DNA of 64,000 nucleotides from Falsirhodobacter sp051195255 (GCF_051195255.1 NZ_JBNJLK010000004.1:186001-250000), one strand, 5' to 3'. Counted from the stretch's first letter, positions 18,147 through 26,031 are shown. Translations and numbers: made by a program. Notes: generated from the sequence alone by a model not told the origin.

Positions 18147-18278
18147 CTATTCGTCGTCGTGCCGGGTGCGGATCGCCCGCACGATGACGAAAACGGCGAA
18201 GATCGCTGCCGCAAGGCAGATGATGCCCGCGGCCCAGAAGCCGTAGAAGAAGATATAGCCCATCGCCGTGTCGGACAT
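18147..18278 (-). CDS. 43-aa single-span membrane protein
   Basis: A short gene: MSDTAMGYIFFYGFWAAGII and so on, ending VRAIRTRHDDE. One hydrophobic helix of about 22 residues is followed by a positively charged end, predicting N-out/C-in insertion. GGAGG five bases before the ATG supports translation. It is divergent from the RidA gene, with 129 bases between. The function is unknown; such proteins often accompany membrane complexes, but nothing here identifies a partner. Confidence 0.65.
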   Translation of the reverse strand: MSDTAMGYIFFYGFWAAGIICLAAAIFAVFVIVRAIRTRHDDE

Positions 18279-18407
18279 CCGCGCCTCCGTTGCCTTTGGC
18301 CCTGTCTAGGGCGAATGCCGGGCCGGAACAATGGGGCCACCTGACGCAAGGCTTGCCCTTCCGCCCCCGTCCGCCCAAACTGCCCCGACTTTGGATGGAG
18401 AGGCCTG

Positions 18408-18752
18408 ATGAGCGAAATCAAACGCATCGACTGCGGCAAGAGGATGAGCGAGGCCGTGATCTGCAACGGCGTCGCATGGCTGGCCGGCCAAGTGGGCAAC
18501 GGCGCCACGGTGGCCGAACAAACGCAGGATGCGCTGGCCGAAGTGGACGCCCTTCTGACCCGCATCGGCAGCGACCGCACGAAGATCCTGTCGGCCCAGA
18601 TCTGGCTGGCCGACATCGCCGATTTCGAGGAGATGAACGGTGTGTGGGACGCCTGGGTCGTTCCCGGTCACACCCCGGCCCGCGCCACCGGCGAAGCCAA
18701 GCTTGCCAGCGCGCAGTACCGGGTGGAGATCATCGTGACTGCGGCCGTCTGA
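18408..18752 (+). CDS. RidA/YjgF-family protein
   Basis: A 114-aa trimer-forming protein of the Rid family. True RidA members hydrolyse reactive enamine/imine intermediates of PLP enzymes. The C-terminal block PARATGEAKLASAQYRVEI contains the conserved Arg and the strand that lines the active-site cleft. The N-terminus (AVICNGVAWLAGQVG) is closer to the Rid1-7 subgroups than to archetypal RidA, so the substrate may differ. GGAGAGGCCTG precedes the ATG. Its stop directly abuts the stop of the convergent pgi gene, with no spacer. Confidence 0.88.
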   Translation: MSEIKRIDCGKRMSEAVICNGVAWLAGQVGNGATVAEQTQDALAEVDALLTRIGSDRTKILSAQIWLADIADFEEMNGVWDAWVVPGHTPARATGEAKLASAQYRVEIIVTAAV

Positions 18753-20342
18753 TCACCGCAGAAAATCGACCAGCTGGCGGGTGGAGCCGTCCTTGCCTTC
18801 GGCGGAGGCGCCTTCAAGGATCGGCTGCAACGCCAGCGCCAGCTCCTTGCCCAGTTCCACCCCCCACTGGTCGTAGGAGTTGATGCCGAGGATCACGCCT
18901 TCCACAAAGACGCGATGTTCGTACAGCGCCACGATCTGGCCCAGCACGAAGGGCGTCAGCTTCAGATAGCACAGCGTCGTCGACGGGCGGTTGCCGGGGA
19001 AGACGCGGTGGCGGGCCTGGCGGTCCAGTTCCGGCCCTTCCAGGCCCTTCTTGCGCTGGATCTCCGTCGCCTGCTCCAGCGACCGGCCACGCAGCAGCGC
19101 CTCGGACTGGGCCAGGCAGTTGGCGACCAGCAGGCGGTGCTGATGGGCCAGTTCCGGCTCATGCCCTTCACGCCCCACAAGGAATTCGCAGGGGATGACG
19201 CGCGTGCCCTGATGGATCAGCTGATAGAAGGCGTGCTGGCCGTTGGTGCCAGGCTCGCCCCAGACGACGGGGCCGGAATGGACCGCAAGGTCCACGCCGT
19301 CCATCGACACGCGCTTGCCATTCGATTCCATCTCCAACTGCTGAAGATAGGCCGGAAGCCGCGCCAGACGCTGTTCATAGGGCAGCACCGCCCGCGTGGC
19401 ATAGTCGCAGATCTGGTTGTGCCAGATGCCGACCAGCGCCAGCAGGACGGGCAGGTTTTTCGACAGATCCGCATCACGGAAATGCGCGTCCATCGCGGCG
19501 CCGCCGGCCAGAAACTCGTCGAACTCCTCCGGTCCGATGGCGAGCATCAGGGCGAGGCCGATCGGGCCCCACATGGAATAGCGCCCGCCGACCCAATCCT
19601 CGAACCCGAAGACGCGGGACGGATCGATGCCGAAGGCGGCCGTCTTGTCGGCCGCGGTGGACACGGCGGCGAACTGGGTCGCAGGTTCGGCCACGCCTTG
19701 GGCCATCCACGCCTTGGCGGTTTCGGCGTTGGTCATCGTCTCAATCGTGGTGAAGGTCTTGGAGGCGACGATCACCAGCGTGGTGGCCGGATCCAGCCCC
19801 TTCAGGACATCGGCGATATGCGCCCCGTCCACGTTCGACACGAAATGCGTGCGCAGGTCCTCGGCATAAGGGGACAGGGCGATGGCGGCCATGGCCGGGC
19901 CAAGGTCCGACCCGCCGATGCCGATGTTCACCACGTCGGTGATGCGCCCGCCCTGCCCGGCAAAAGCGCCGCTGCGCACGTCGCGCGCGAAAGCCTGCAT
20001 CCGGGCATGCGTTTCGCGCAGCGCCACGGTCACGTCCACGCCGTCCACCAGGACGGGGTCGTTCATGTTGCGCAGCGCGGTGTGCAGGACGGCGCGATGC
20101 TCCGTCTCGTTGATGCGCGCGCCCGAAAACATCGCGTCGCGCTTCGTGGCAAGGTCCGCCCCTTCGGCCAGCTGCAGCAGCAGGTCCAGCCCCGTGTCGC
20201 AGATGTTCGTCTTGGAAAAGTCGAACAGAAGCCCGTCCGCGCGGGCCGAGAACGCCTTTGCCCGGTTGTCGTCGAACAGGGTCAGGATGGGACGGTCCGC
20301 GACCATCCGGTGATGGTCGCGCAGGGCCTGCCAGTCGTTCAT
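18753..20342 (-). CDS. pgi: Glucose-6-phosphate isomerase
   Basis: Interconverts glucose-6-phosphate and fructose-6-phosphate; 529 aa, a normal length. Signatures are VNIGIGGSDLGPAMA, the PGI signature 1 region FGFEDWVGGRYSMWG with the substrate-binding Arg, the catalytic Glu in ESNGKRV, and the C-terminal SYDQWGVELGKELA. GAGGAGACTTCC precedes the ATG. It is the last gene of a zwf-pgl-pgi operon, 10 bases after pgl. In this group that operon channels glucose-6-phosphate to 6-phosphogluconate, with pgi returning fructose-6-phosphate. Confidence 0.97.
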   Translation of the reverse strand: MNDWQALRDHHRMVADRPILTLFDDNRAKAFSARADGLLFDFSKTNICDTGLDLLLQLAEGADLATKRDAMFSGARINETEHRAVLHTALRNMNDPVLVDGVDVTVALRETHARMQAFARDVRSGAFAGQGGRITDVVNIGIGGSDLGPAMAAIALSPYAEDLRTHFVSNVDGAHIADVLKGLDPATTLVIVASKTFTTIETMTNAETAKAWMAQGVAEPATQFAAVSTAADKTAAFGIDPSRVFGFEDWVGGRYSMWGPIGLALMLAIGPEEFDEFLAGGAAMDAHFRDADLSKNLPVLLALVGIWHNQICDYATRAVLPYEQRLARLPAYLQQLEMESNGKRVSMDGVDLAVHSGPVVWGEPGTNGQHAFYQLIHQGTRVIPCEFLVGREGHEPELAHQHRLLVANCLAQSEALLRGRSLEQATEIQRKKGLEGPELDRQARHRVFPGNRPSTTLCYLKLTPFVLGQIVALYEHRVFVEGVILGINSYDQWGVELGKELALALQPILEGASAEGKDGSTRQLVDFLR

Positions 20343-20352
20343 GGAAGTCTCC

Positions 20353-21024
20353 TCATTCGGCCCAGTGGACCGCGATGTCGTTCAGGAAGGCGCGGATCGG
20401 CGCTTCCGTGGGGGATAGCTTTTCCGCCCGTTCCAGCGCGGCGCGCTTTTCGGGGCCGGTGATCAGCAGATGCGAATAGATGGCCTGTTTCAGTGGCCGC
20501 GCCGTCAGGGTGATGCGCGCCTCTCCGGCCCCCTCGGCCCGCATGGGCAGAAGTATGGGGGCCTTGTCGGACAGCGCCTCCTCCAGCCGGTCGGCGCCGG
20601 GGAAGAGGGACGCCGTGTGCATGTCCGTGCCCATGCCCAGCAGCAGGACTGAGATGGGAAGATGCGGCTCCACCCCCTCGATCAGGGCATCCATTGCGTC
20701 TTCGGGCTGTTCGGTCGGGGCATGGAGGGGCGCGAAATTGGCGGCGGCCGCGCGGCCCGTCAGCAGGCGCTGGCGCAGCAGGCGGGTGTTCGACCGCGCG
20801 TTGTCCTCGGGCACCCAGCGTTCATCGTTCAGGAAGACGGTGACGTTTTCCCAGTCCAGATCCACGCCCGACAGCGTGTCGAAGATCGGACCCGGCGTGC
20901 TGCCGCCCGGAACGCACAGGCTCGCCCGCCCCTCGCGCCGCAGGACGTCGCCCAACTGGCTCGCAATCTTGTTGGCCAGGCGCAGATACAGGAACTCGCG
21001 ATCCGGATAATCGTGAAAGTTCAT
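20353..21024 (-). CDS. pgl: 6-phosphogluconolactonase
   Basis: Hydrolyses 6-phosphogluconolactone, the product of Zwf; 223 aa. Family blocks are SLCVPGGSTPGPIFDTLSG, VFLNDERWVPEDNARSN and LLGMGTDMHTASLFPGAD, the last containing the catalytic His region. The start overlaps the zwf stop by 4 bases (ATGA), giving translational coupling, and GGAG lies just upstream. Confidence 0.95.
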   Translation of the reverse strand: MNFHDYPDREFLYLRLANKIASQLGDVLRREGRASLCVPGGSTPGPIFDTLSGVDLDWENVTVFLNDERWVPEDNARSNTRLLRQRLLTGRAAAANFAPLHAPTEQPEDAMDALIEGVEPHLPISVLLLGMGTDMHTASLFPGADRLEEALSDKAPILLPMRAEGAGEARITLTARPLKQAIYSHLLITGPEKRAALERAEKLSPTEAPIRAFLNDIAVHWAE

Positions 21025-22475
21025 TCGTGGATCTCCCTCCAGCGACGGCCGTCGCGATGCAGAAGCATCAACGCATCTTCCGGCCCCGAGGTTGCAGGTT
21101 CATAGGCGTGGGGACGGTCGCCGCGCTTTTCCCAGCCTTCGATGATCGGGTCGGCCCAGGCCCAGGCGGCCTCCACCTCGTCGCCGCGCATGAACAGGGT
21201 CTGGTTGCCGCGGATCACGTCCATGATCAGGCGTTCGTAAGCGTCGGGGATGTCTTCGCCATCCGCGCCCAGCGCCTTGGCAAAGGACATGTCCAGCGGC
21301 ACCTGCGTCAGGCGCATCCCGCCCGGCCCCGGTTCCTTGATCATGACCTTCAGGTTGATTCCCTCGTTCGGTTGAAGGCGGATCACCAGCACGTTCTGGC
21401 GGCCTTCCTCGGGATCGTCGAAGATGGAATGCGGCGGACGGCGGAAGAAGACCGCGATTTCCGACGTGCGGGCGCGCAGGCGCTTGCCGGTGCGCAGATA
21501 GAAGGGCGTGCCCTTCCAGCGCCAGTTGGAGATTCCGACCTTCAGCGCCACAAAACTTTCCGTCCGGCTGTCGGGATTCTCGGAATCCTCCAGATATCCT
21601 GGTTTGCCGCCGCCGGCCTTGTATTGCCCGCGCACGATGCTTTCGGGCCGCACCGGTTCCAGCGCGCGGATGACCTTCAGCTTCTCGTCCCGCACGGCAT
21701 CGGGGTCGAAGTGGTAGGGCGGCTCCATCGCGATCAGGCACAAAAGCTGCATCATGTGGTTCTGCACCATGTCGCGCATCGCGCCCGAGGTGTCGTAGTA
21801 GGCCCCCCGCCCGTCCACGCCCACGGTTTCGGCCACAGTGATCTGCACGTGGTCGATGTATTCGGTCTTCCACAGCGGTTCGAACAGGATGTTGGCGAAG
21901 CGGACGGCCATCAGGTTCTGGACCGTTTCCTTGCCCAGATAATGATCGATCCGGTAGATCTGCTGTTCCGTGAAATGTTCGGCCAGCGTGGCGTTCAGCT
22001 TCCGGGCCGAGACGAGATCCTTGCCAAAGGGCTTTTCCACCACGATCCGGCTTTGCGCATCCGCGATGTCGAACTGGTGCAGCCGTTCCGCCAGCGCGCC
22101 GAATAGCGACGGCGCGACCGAGAAGTAGAAGGCGTGGATCTTGCCCGGTCGCATTTCGGCTGCAAGCTCGGGCCAGCCGGCGTCGCCGGTCGCGTCGATC
22201 TGGACGTAGCGGACATGGCCAAGGAAGTCCTGCAACGTCTTCGCGTCGCGCTTGCCTTCGGGCAGGAACTCCTCCACCGCGGCGCGGATCATTTCGCGGA
22301 ACTGCTCGCCGTCCATCTCGGACCGGGCGGCGCCGATGATGCGGCTGTCCTCGGGGATCTGTCCGGCCAGATAGCGGCGGTACAGGCTGGGAAGGATCTT
22401 GCGGCGCGCAAGATCGCCCGTCCCCCCAAAAATCACCAGGTCGAAAGGATCCACCGGGATCGTGCGCGAGACCAT
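21021..22475 (-). CDS. zwf: Glucose-6-phosphate 1-dehydrogenase
   Basis: Oxidises glucose-6-phosphate with NADP or NAD as the first step of the Entner-Doudoroff and oxidative pentose-phosphate routes; 484 aa. The dinucleotide fold starts FDLVIFGGTGDLARRKILPS and the active-site signature is RIDHYLGKETVQNLMAVRF, with its catalytic His and Lys. GGAGGATGCTC before the ATG at 22475 decides the start; the frame is open further upstream without a better site. First gene of the zwf-pgl-pgi operon. Confidence 0.97.
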   Translation of the reverse strand: MVSRTIPVDPFDLVIFGGTGDLARRKILPSLYRRYLAGQIPEDSRIIGAARSEMDGEQFREMIRAAVEEFLPEGKRDAKTLQDFLGHVRYVQIDATGDAGWPELAAEMRPGKIHAFYFSVAPSLFGALAERLHQFDIADAQSRIVVEKPFGKDLVSARKLNATLAEHFTEQQIYRIDHYLGKETVQNLMAVRFANILFEPLWKTEYIDHVQITVAETVGVDGRGAYYDTSGAMRDMVQNHMMQLLCLIAMEPPYHFDPDAVRDEKLKVIRALEPVRPESIVRGQYKAGGGKPGYLEDSENPDSRTESFVALKVGISNWRWKGTPFYLRTGKRLRARTSEIAVFFRRPPHSIFDDPEEGRQNVLVIRLQPNEGINLKVMIKEPGPGGMRLTQVPLDMSFAKALGADGEDIPDAYERLIMDVIRGNQTLFMRGDEVEAAWAWADPIIEGWEKRGDRPHAYEPATSGPEDALMLLHRDGRRWREIHE

Positions 22476-22720
22476 GAGCATCCTCCAGCCGGTCAATTCC
22501 TTGAACCGCGCGCCGTTGGCGGGCCACGCGATCCACCGGACCATAGGAACTGCCGTGCCGCCCCGCAAGCGGTTGATGCGCAACCTCGATACCGCCCGGC
22601 GCAGGGCGGCCCGCCGGCAGACGAAGGCGATCCGGGGCAGCTTTCTGCGGCCGGTTCGGAACCTTACGCTTCACAGCCTTGTTTCCAGACCGAACACTGC
22701 ACCAGACCCGAGGACTGACC

Positions 22721-22906
22721 ATGGCCGATCTGCACAAGAAGGGACCGAAACGTCCCACGAAAGTGATCTACATCATCGCGGCGATCGTGGCGGTCATCAT
22801 CGTCACCATCTTCGTCGGCATGAACGTGTCGCACACGAACGACATGCAGGACTCGCAGGAACAGAACCAGACGCCAAACGGTCAGGGCGTCGATCCGAAC
22901 CGCTGA
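22721..22906 (+). CDS. 61-aa single-span membrane protein
   Basis: Starts MADLHKKGPKRPTKVIYIIA, with one hydrophobic helix (VIYIIAAIVAVIIVTIFVGM) and a polar, Gln/Asn-rich C-terminus. The basic N-terminus predicts a cytoplasmic N-terminal side and an exported tail. GAGGACTGACC precedes the ATG. The next gene lies 47 bases downstream on the same strand, so the two may be co-transcribed. No family recognised. Confidence 0.65.
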   Translation: MADLHKKGPKRPTKVIYIIAAIVAVIIVTIFVGMNVSHTNDMQDSQEQNQTPNGQGVDPNR

Positions 22907-22953
22907 CACTCCGCATCCACAGCCCGCATCACACAGCCCGAAAGGACACCGCC

Positions 22954-23277
22954 ATGGTCGAAGGTCTCTTCCACGCGCATTTCTCCACCGACAAGGATCA
23001 GGGGGATGGCGTGGCCTATCTTCAGGATGGCAAGCTGCATGGAGGGGACTCCGCCATGTATTACCGCGGCACCTATTCGCTGGACGGCGACCGGTTCGAA
23101 GCGGACCTGGAAGTCGGCTGTCACACCCAGAACACGCCCATCACCTCCATCACCGGGGCAGAGGCGGCGCGCCACAAGATCAGCGGCACGGTTCAGGGCG
23201 ACAAGATTGTGTGCAAGGCACAGACCGACCAGTCGCCAAGCGTGGAACTGGATCTGGTCCTGACGCCGATCGGATGA
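22954..23277 (+). CDS. GrlR-like small protein
   Basis: A 107-aa soluble protein: MVEGLFHAHFSTDKDQGDG, then VAYLQDGKLHGGDSAMYYRG and KISGTVQGDKIVCKAQ. The order of strands and the GGDSxxYY block match the GrlR family, a lipocalin-like calycin fold named for a regulator of enteropathogenic type III secretion. Alphaproteobacterial members have no known link to secretion, so the family name does not imply that role. GAAAGGACACCGCC precedes the ATG. A strong hairpin follows the stop. Confidence 0.72.
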   Translation: MVEGLFHAHFSTDKDQGDGVAYLQDGKLHGGDSAMYYRGTYSLDGDRFEADLEVGCHTQNTPITSITGAEAARHKISGTVQGDKIVCKAQTDQSPSVELDLVLTPIG

Positions 23278-23285
23278 CAGGATCC

Positions 23286-23314
23286 GTCCGTGGGGCACCG
23301 GATGCCCCACGGAC
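23286..23314 (+). terminator. Hairpin after the GrlR-like gene
   Basis: A perfect 12-bp stem GTCCGTGGGGCA/TGCCCCACGGAC with a 5-base loop lies 8 bases after the stop codon. There is no T-run, so it is a terminator without a classical tail or an mRNA-stabilising structure. Confidence 0.6.
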
Positions 23315-23396
23315 CGCGACGTCGAAACTTTTCGCGGCGTTGCAACATTTCGCGCCTTGGGCAGTTAGACCTTAACTACAACAGGACTGCCAACCC

Positions 23397-23528
23397 ATGA
23401 AACTCGCATTCACCCTCCTCGCCCTTGGCCTGTTCGCAGGCGCCTCCGCCACCGCCGGCCTGACGGAACATGACGACACCTGCGAAACGCTGGTCGTGTC
23501 GCAAGTGATCTTCGATCATTCGTGCTGA
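23397..23528 (+). CDS. Possible 43-aa secreted peptide
   Basis: The reading frame starts MKLAFTLLALGLFAGASATA, a convincing signal peptide with an Ala-x-Ala cleavage site. It leaves a mature peptide of about 23 residues with two Cys (DDTCETLVV...FDHSC) that could form a disulphide. The ribosome-binding site is weak (AGGACTG some distance upstream). The gene ends 15 bases before the lysis cassette on the other strand. It could be a chance frame; the signal peptide is the main support. Confidence 0.45.
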   Translation: MKLAFTLLALGLFAGASATAGLTEHDDTCETLVVSQVIFDHSC

Positions 23529-23543
23529 CGGTCCGTCCCGCCT

Positions 23544-23753
23544 TCAGCCGGCCGGGCAGCCGCCTTCAAACCCGATGACAACATCCGTGGCCGCCTCCCC
23601 CACGGGGGCGGGCGTGTCGGGATTCGCTTCAAGCGCCGTCCGCAGGCTCGCCACATAGGGCGTCAGTGGCACGCACAGCGCGTCACTCCTGACGTGAGGC
23701 GCGCAGCCGCTCATGCCAATCGCTGCCACCAGCCCTGGAATCCACCACTGCAT
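23544..23753 (-). CDS. Rz1-like outer-membrane spanin lipoprotein
   Basis: A 69-aa protein starting MQWWIPGLVAAIGMSGC, a short lipoprotein signal with the lipidated Cys at position 17. The rest is short, with one Pro-rich stretch (ANPDTPAPVGE), as in Rz1 proteins. It overlaps the 3' end of the Rz-like gene by 71 bases in another frame, the classic overlapped Rz/Rz1 layout. The partner subunits would bridge the inner and outer membranes and fuse them at the last step of phage lysis. Two more Cys are present in the mature part. Confidence 0.7.
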   Translation of the reverse strand: MQWWIPGLVAAIGMSGCAPHVRSDALCVPLTPYVASLRTALEANPDTPAPVGEAATDVVIGFEGGCPAG

Positions 23754-23916
23754 CCTGCACGTCCTTCTGTTTCTGGATGGCCGCCTCAGCCTGCTGCTGC
23801 CGGACCTTGGTTGTCGTTTCCGCCTTGCCCTGCGACCGGCCGCGCAGATACGCGACCAGAACGCCGATGATCGCCGCCCCGACCGTTCCGAGGATCGCCC
23901 CCAAACTATCCATCAT
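23683..23916 (-). CDS. Rz-like inner-membrane spanin
   Basis: A 77-aa protein starting MMDSLGAILGTVGAAIIGVL, with a single N-terminal membrane helix followed by a charged coiled-coil helix (RGRSQGKAETTTKVRQQQAE and on). This matches i-spanin architecture, though it is shorter than lambda Rz. Its ATG overlaps the stop of the holin-like gene (ATGA) and its 3' end overlaps the Rz1-like gene. It would act in the periplasm, tethered to the inner membrane. Confidence 0.72.
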   Translation of the reverse strand: MMDSLGAILGTVGAAIIGVLVAYLRGRSQGKAETTTKVRQQQAEAAIQKQKDVQDAVVDSRAGGSDWHERLRASRQE

Positions 23917-24128
23917 TCCACCACCGTGTTGGGGCGGTCGGGCACGAAATAGCCGATCAGCATGGCGATCAGGATGCCGGCCAGCGTCGACATGCCGGGG
24001 CCCGAGATGGGGGGCCAGAAGGCGAACACCTCCGACCAGGCCGAGGTGATGACGGCCGCGCTGATCCCGCCCGCCATCAGCTTGTTGGTCGGCGCGGCCG
24101 AGGTCTGCTTTGCAAGGGGCATGGTCAT
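23913..24128 (-). CDS. Holin-like small membrane protein
   Basis: A 71-aa protein with two hydrophobic segments (MAGGISAAVITSAWSEVFAF and MSTLAGILIAMLIGYFV) and a charged N-terminus. It is placed between endolysin and Rz/Rz1, which is the usual holin position. Both ends overlap the neighbours by 4 bases (ATGA), so the four genes form a tightly coupled lysis operon. A holin would form inner-membrane lesions that time lysis. The role is inferred from position and topology, since holins share little sequence. Confidence 0.7.
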   Translation of the reverse strand: MTMPLAKQTSAAPTNKLMAGGISAAVITSAWSEVFAFWPPISGPGMSTLAGILIAMLIGYFVPDRPNTVVE

Positions 24129-24871
24129 TCTCCATCGATAAGGGATTGGATCTGGCTTTTGCGCACATCCAGCGCCTCCAGCGCGGCCTGCTGCCCCGGC
24201 CCCCATTCGTCGTCGATGCGGCGGGTATAGAGGCCGAGGTCCGTCAGGAGGGTCTGGATCTGCCGGTTCCGCGCATTGCGGCTGCCAAGGGCCAATGGCC
24301 CGGCGGGGGCGACCGGACCACCGCGCATCAGCGCCAGCGCCTCGGCCGCGCTCAGGGTGCGGGCGGGGGTCCAGATGACGCGGCGCCGCGTATCCACCTG
24401 CCAGACGGTGACAACGCCTTCGGGATAGGTGCCGTGCAGGAACAGGTCGCGTTCCGCCGTACGCCGCGGAAGGATTTCGGCCGGTTTCTTCCAGTTGAGG
24501 AACAGCGCCCCCGCCCGCGCGCGGTCGCCCGCGTTCAGCGCCTCGGTCAAGGACGCCTGCGCGATGGCGCCCGTGTTGTAATGGAAGCTGACCAGCGCAT
24601 CGAGTTCGTGGGGCGCAAGATCCACCCGCACCGCTTTCAGCACATCCGCGGTGTAACGCGCGATGTCGCGCCGGAAGACGGCCGCCACGTCGGCCAGCGC
24701 CGTGTCCAGATCCGCCGGCATGCCCAAGGGCAGGTCGGCCGGATCGGGGGCACCTGCGGCGGCCGTGTGACCGATCCCGTAGGTGGCCACGTTCACGCTG
24801 TCCATATAGGGCCCCGGCACGATGCCTTCGTGCTGCATCAGGGCCACGAGGCCTTGATCCGATACCTGCAT
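24125..24871 (-). CDS. Phage endolysin, GH24 (T4-type) lysozyme
   Basis: A 248-aa muramidase that cleaves the MurNAc-GlcNAc bond. The catalytic triad keeps T4 spacing: Glu15 in MQHEGI, Asp24 in YMDSV and Thr30 in ATYGIGHT. The HYNTGAIAQ block near residue 95 is also typical. The C-terminal ~70 residues (RNRQIQTLLTDLGLYTRRID and on to WGPGQQAALEAL) resemble a peptidoglycan-binding helix bundle. There is no signal peptide, so release depends on the holin. AGGAGATCAAC fixes the start at 24871. The frame is intact, unlike the related relic at 26434-27183. Confidence 0.9.
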   Translation of the reverse strand: MQVSDQGLVALMQHEGIVPGPYMDSVNVATYGIGHTAAAGAPDPADLPLGMPADLDTALADVAAVFRRDIARYTADVLKAVRVDLAPHELDALVSFHYNTGAIAQASLTEALNAGDRARAGALFLNWKKPAEILPRRTAERDLFLHGTYPEGVVTVWQVDTRRRVIWTPARTLSAAEALALMRGGPVAPAGPLALGSRNARNRQIQTLLTDLGLYTRRIDDEWGPGQQAALEALDVRKSQIQSLIDGE

Positions 24872-25251
24872 GTTGATCTCCTGACAGGAAGACGTCGCCT
24901 TCAGCGTGGGGCAAGGTTGCTTTGGAGCGTTCAAGGCGTGGTACGGCCCGGAAACAATGTTCCTTCCCCCCTCCGAAAGTTCGCGAGGGCTTCATATGGC
25001 ACCGGCAGGGTTGACCCCCGGCAAAGCCCCCGTGCGGGGCGTTGCAACATACCGGAACGGTCACGAAAACCGCGCCCCACCCCACGGTCGACTTGCCCGA
25101 TCCACGCCGCAGGTGTTCAGAAGGGCGACCATCCGGTTGCCTGACCTTCGCCTCATGGTCAGGGAACAGGTGTCAGGGGCATGTCGCCGATGTGGCGCCG
25201 CCTAGACGACCTCATGCCCGCGAGGCGACCAAATCGGGGATGGTGTGTTGG
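24872..25251. other. Spacer between lysis cassette and integrase relic
   Basis: About 380 bases with no gene, RNA or hairpin that I can support. It presumably holds the promoter of the leftward lysis cassette and scars of phage deletion. Confidence 0.5.
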
Positions 25252-25934
25252 ATGGAAAACAGCGATCTGCCCGCTCACATCTACCGCAAACCGACGGGGC
25301 TGTGTTTCCAGCGCCGGGTTGGACCACCGTCCGGATCCGCAGCCAGCCTGGAACGCCGGCCTTTGCCGTGGAATACGCCCTTGATCCTGAACGGCGCGCT
25401 GCGGGCGCCGCCAAAGCGGACCTTCGCCACGCCTGTCGCGCAGTACCGCCAAAGCCCGCGCTATGCCCGTCTGGCGCCGCGGACGGCCCGCGACTATGAC
25501 CGGGTTCCGGGACTGGTGACACAGGCGCTCGGGGATGTTCCCGTGGCCGCCTTCGGGCGGCGGGACGTGCTGCGGGCCCGCGACGCGCACACCGCCACTG
25601 TCCGCTTTGCCAATCACATCGTGCAGGTGATGCGGATCCTGCTGGAACATGCGATCGGGCTTGGCTGGCGTCCGGACAATCCGGCCCGCGGCGTCGGCCT
25701 TCTTCAGGCCGAGGGGGACCCGCGGCAGGCCTGGCCGCCCGACAAGATCGCCGCCTTTCGACGGGCCGCGCCCTTCTGATCTTCGCACTGTGCCTTGGGA
25801 CCGGCCAGCGAATCGGTGACGTCCTGCGGATGCGATGGGCGATATTGACGTCGACGGGGTCCGGGTGCGCGGATGTTGCCAATCCTGTTGCCACACGGAT
25901 CAAGATGCGGCCGCAGGATCATCTAAGGGATTGA
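25252..25934 (+). pseudogene. Phage tyrosine integrase, frameshifted and C-terminally truncated
   Basis: The relic begins MENSDLPAHIYRKPTGLCFQ, the usual start of integrases in this phage group. It then slips frame near 25320 (to TVRIRSQPGTPAFAVEYA), slips back near 25380, and reads well through the core-binding domain (SPRYARLAPRTARDYDRV; VRFANHIVQVMRILLEHAIG). A third shift near 25777 gives LIFALCLGTGQRIGDVLRMR, with the first catalytic Arg, and homology stops shortly after, so the catalytic His, Arg and Tyr are missing. It points towards the tRNA-Cys, as an integrase next to its attachment site would. Inactive. Confidence 0.85.
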
Positions 25935-25941
25935 GGTTATT

Positions 25942-26015
25942 TGGAGGCGGGTACCGGAATCGAACCGGTCTTCACGGATTTGCAATCCGGTGCATAGCCT
26001 GCCTGCCCACCCGCC
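25942..26015 (-). tRNA. tRNA-Cys (GCA), with degenerate D-arm
   Basis: The 74-base gene has a 7-bp acceptor stem (GGCGGGT/ACCCGCC), U73 discriminator, encoded CCA, a perfect TTCGATT T-loop and anticodon GCA in the loop TTGCAAA. The 3' half is canonical. In the 5' half, as I fold it, base 8 is G instead of U, base 14 is G instead of A, and the top pair of the anticodon stem is C27-U43. The D-loop carries a tandem GGCA. These changes lie in the part shared with the right-hand prophage repeat. The gene may still be read as tRNA, but its function is doubtful. Confidence 0.8.
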
Positions 26016-26031
26016 GTAGACCAAGACTGAC
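25976..26031. repeat. Left attachment-site repeat (attL-like) of the second prophage
   Basis: A 56-base segment running from the anticodon stem of tRNA-Cys through its 5' end and 16 bases of 5' flank. It matches 35931-35982 perfectly except for a 4-base CTGC duplication in the D-arm. The two direct copies bracket about 9.9 kb of phage genes. Confidence 0.85.

Larger units (their letters stand above)
23544..25941. mobile_element. Remnant of a first prophage (lysis cassette plus integrase relic)
   Basis: Leftward lysis genes and a broken rightward integrase, ending at the 3' end of a tRNA-Cys, are what remains of one integrated phage. No capsid, tail or replication genes are left and no left attachment site was found. 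The canonical 3' half of the tRNA lies next to the integrase relic, the usual arrangement when a phage restores the target tRNA end. Confidence 0.65.

Noticed and set aside
22954..23277. Type III secretion regulation through the GrlR-like protein
   Set aside because: No secretion, effector or Ler-type regulator gene is in the window; only the fold family is supported.
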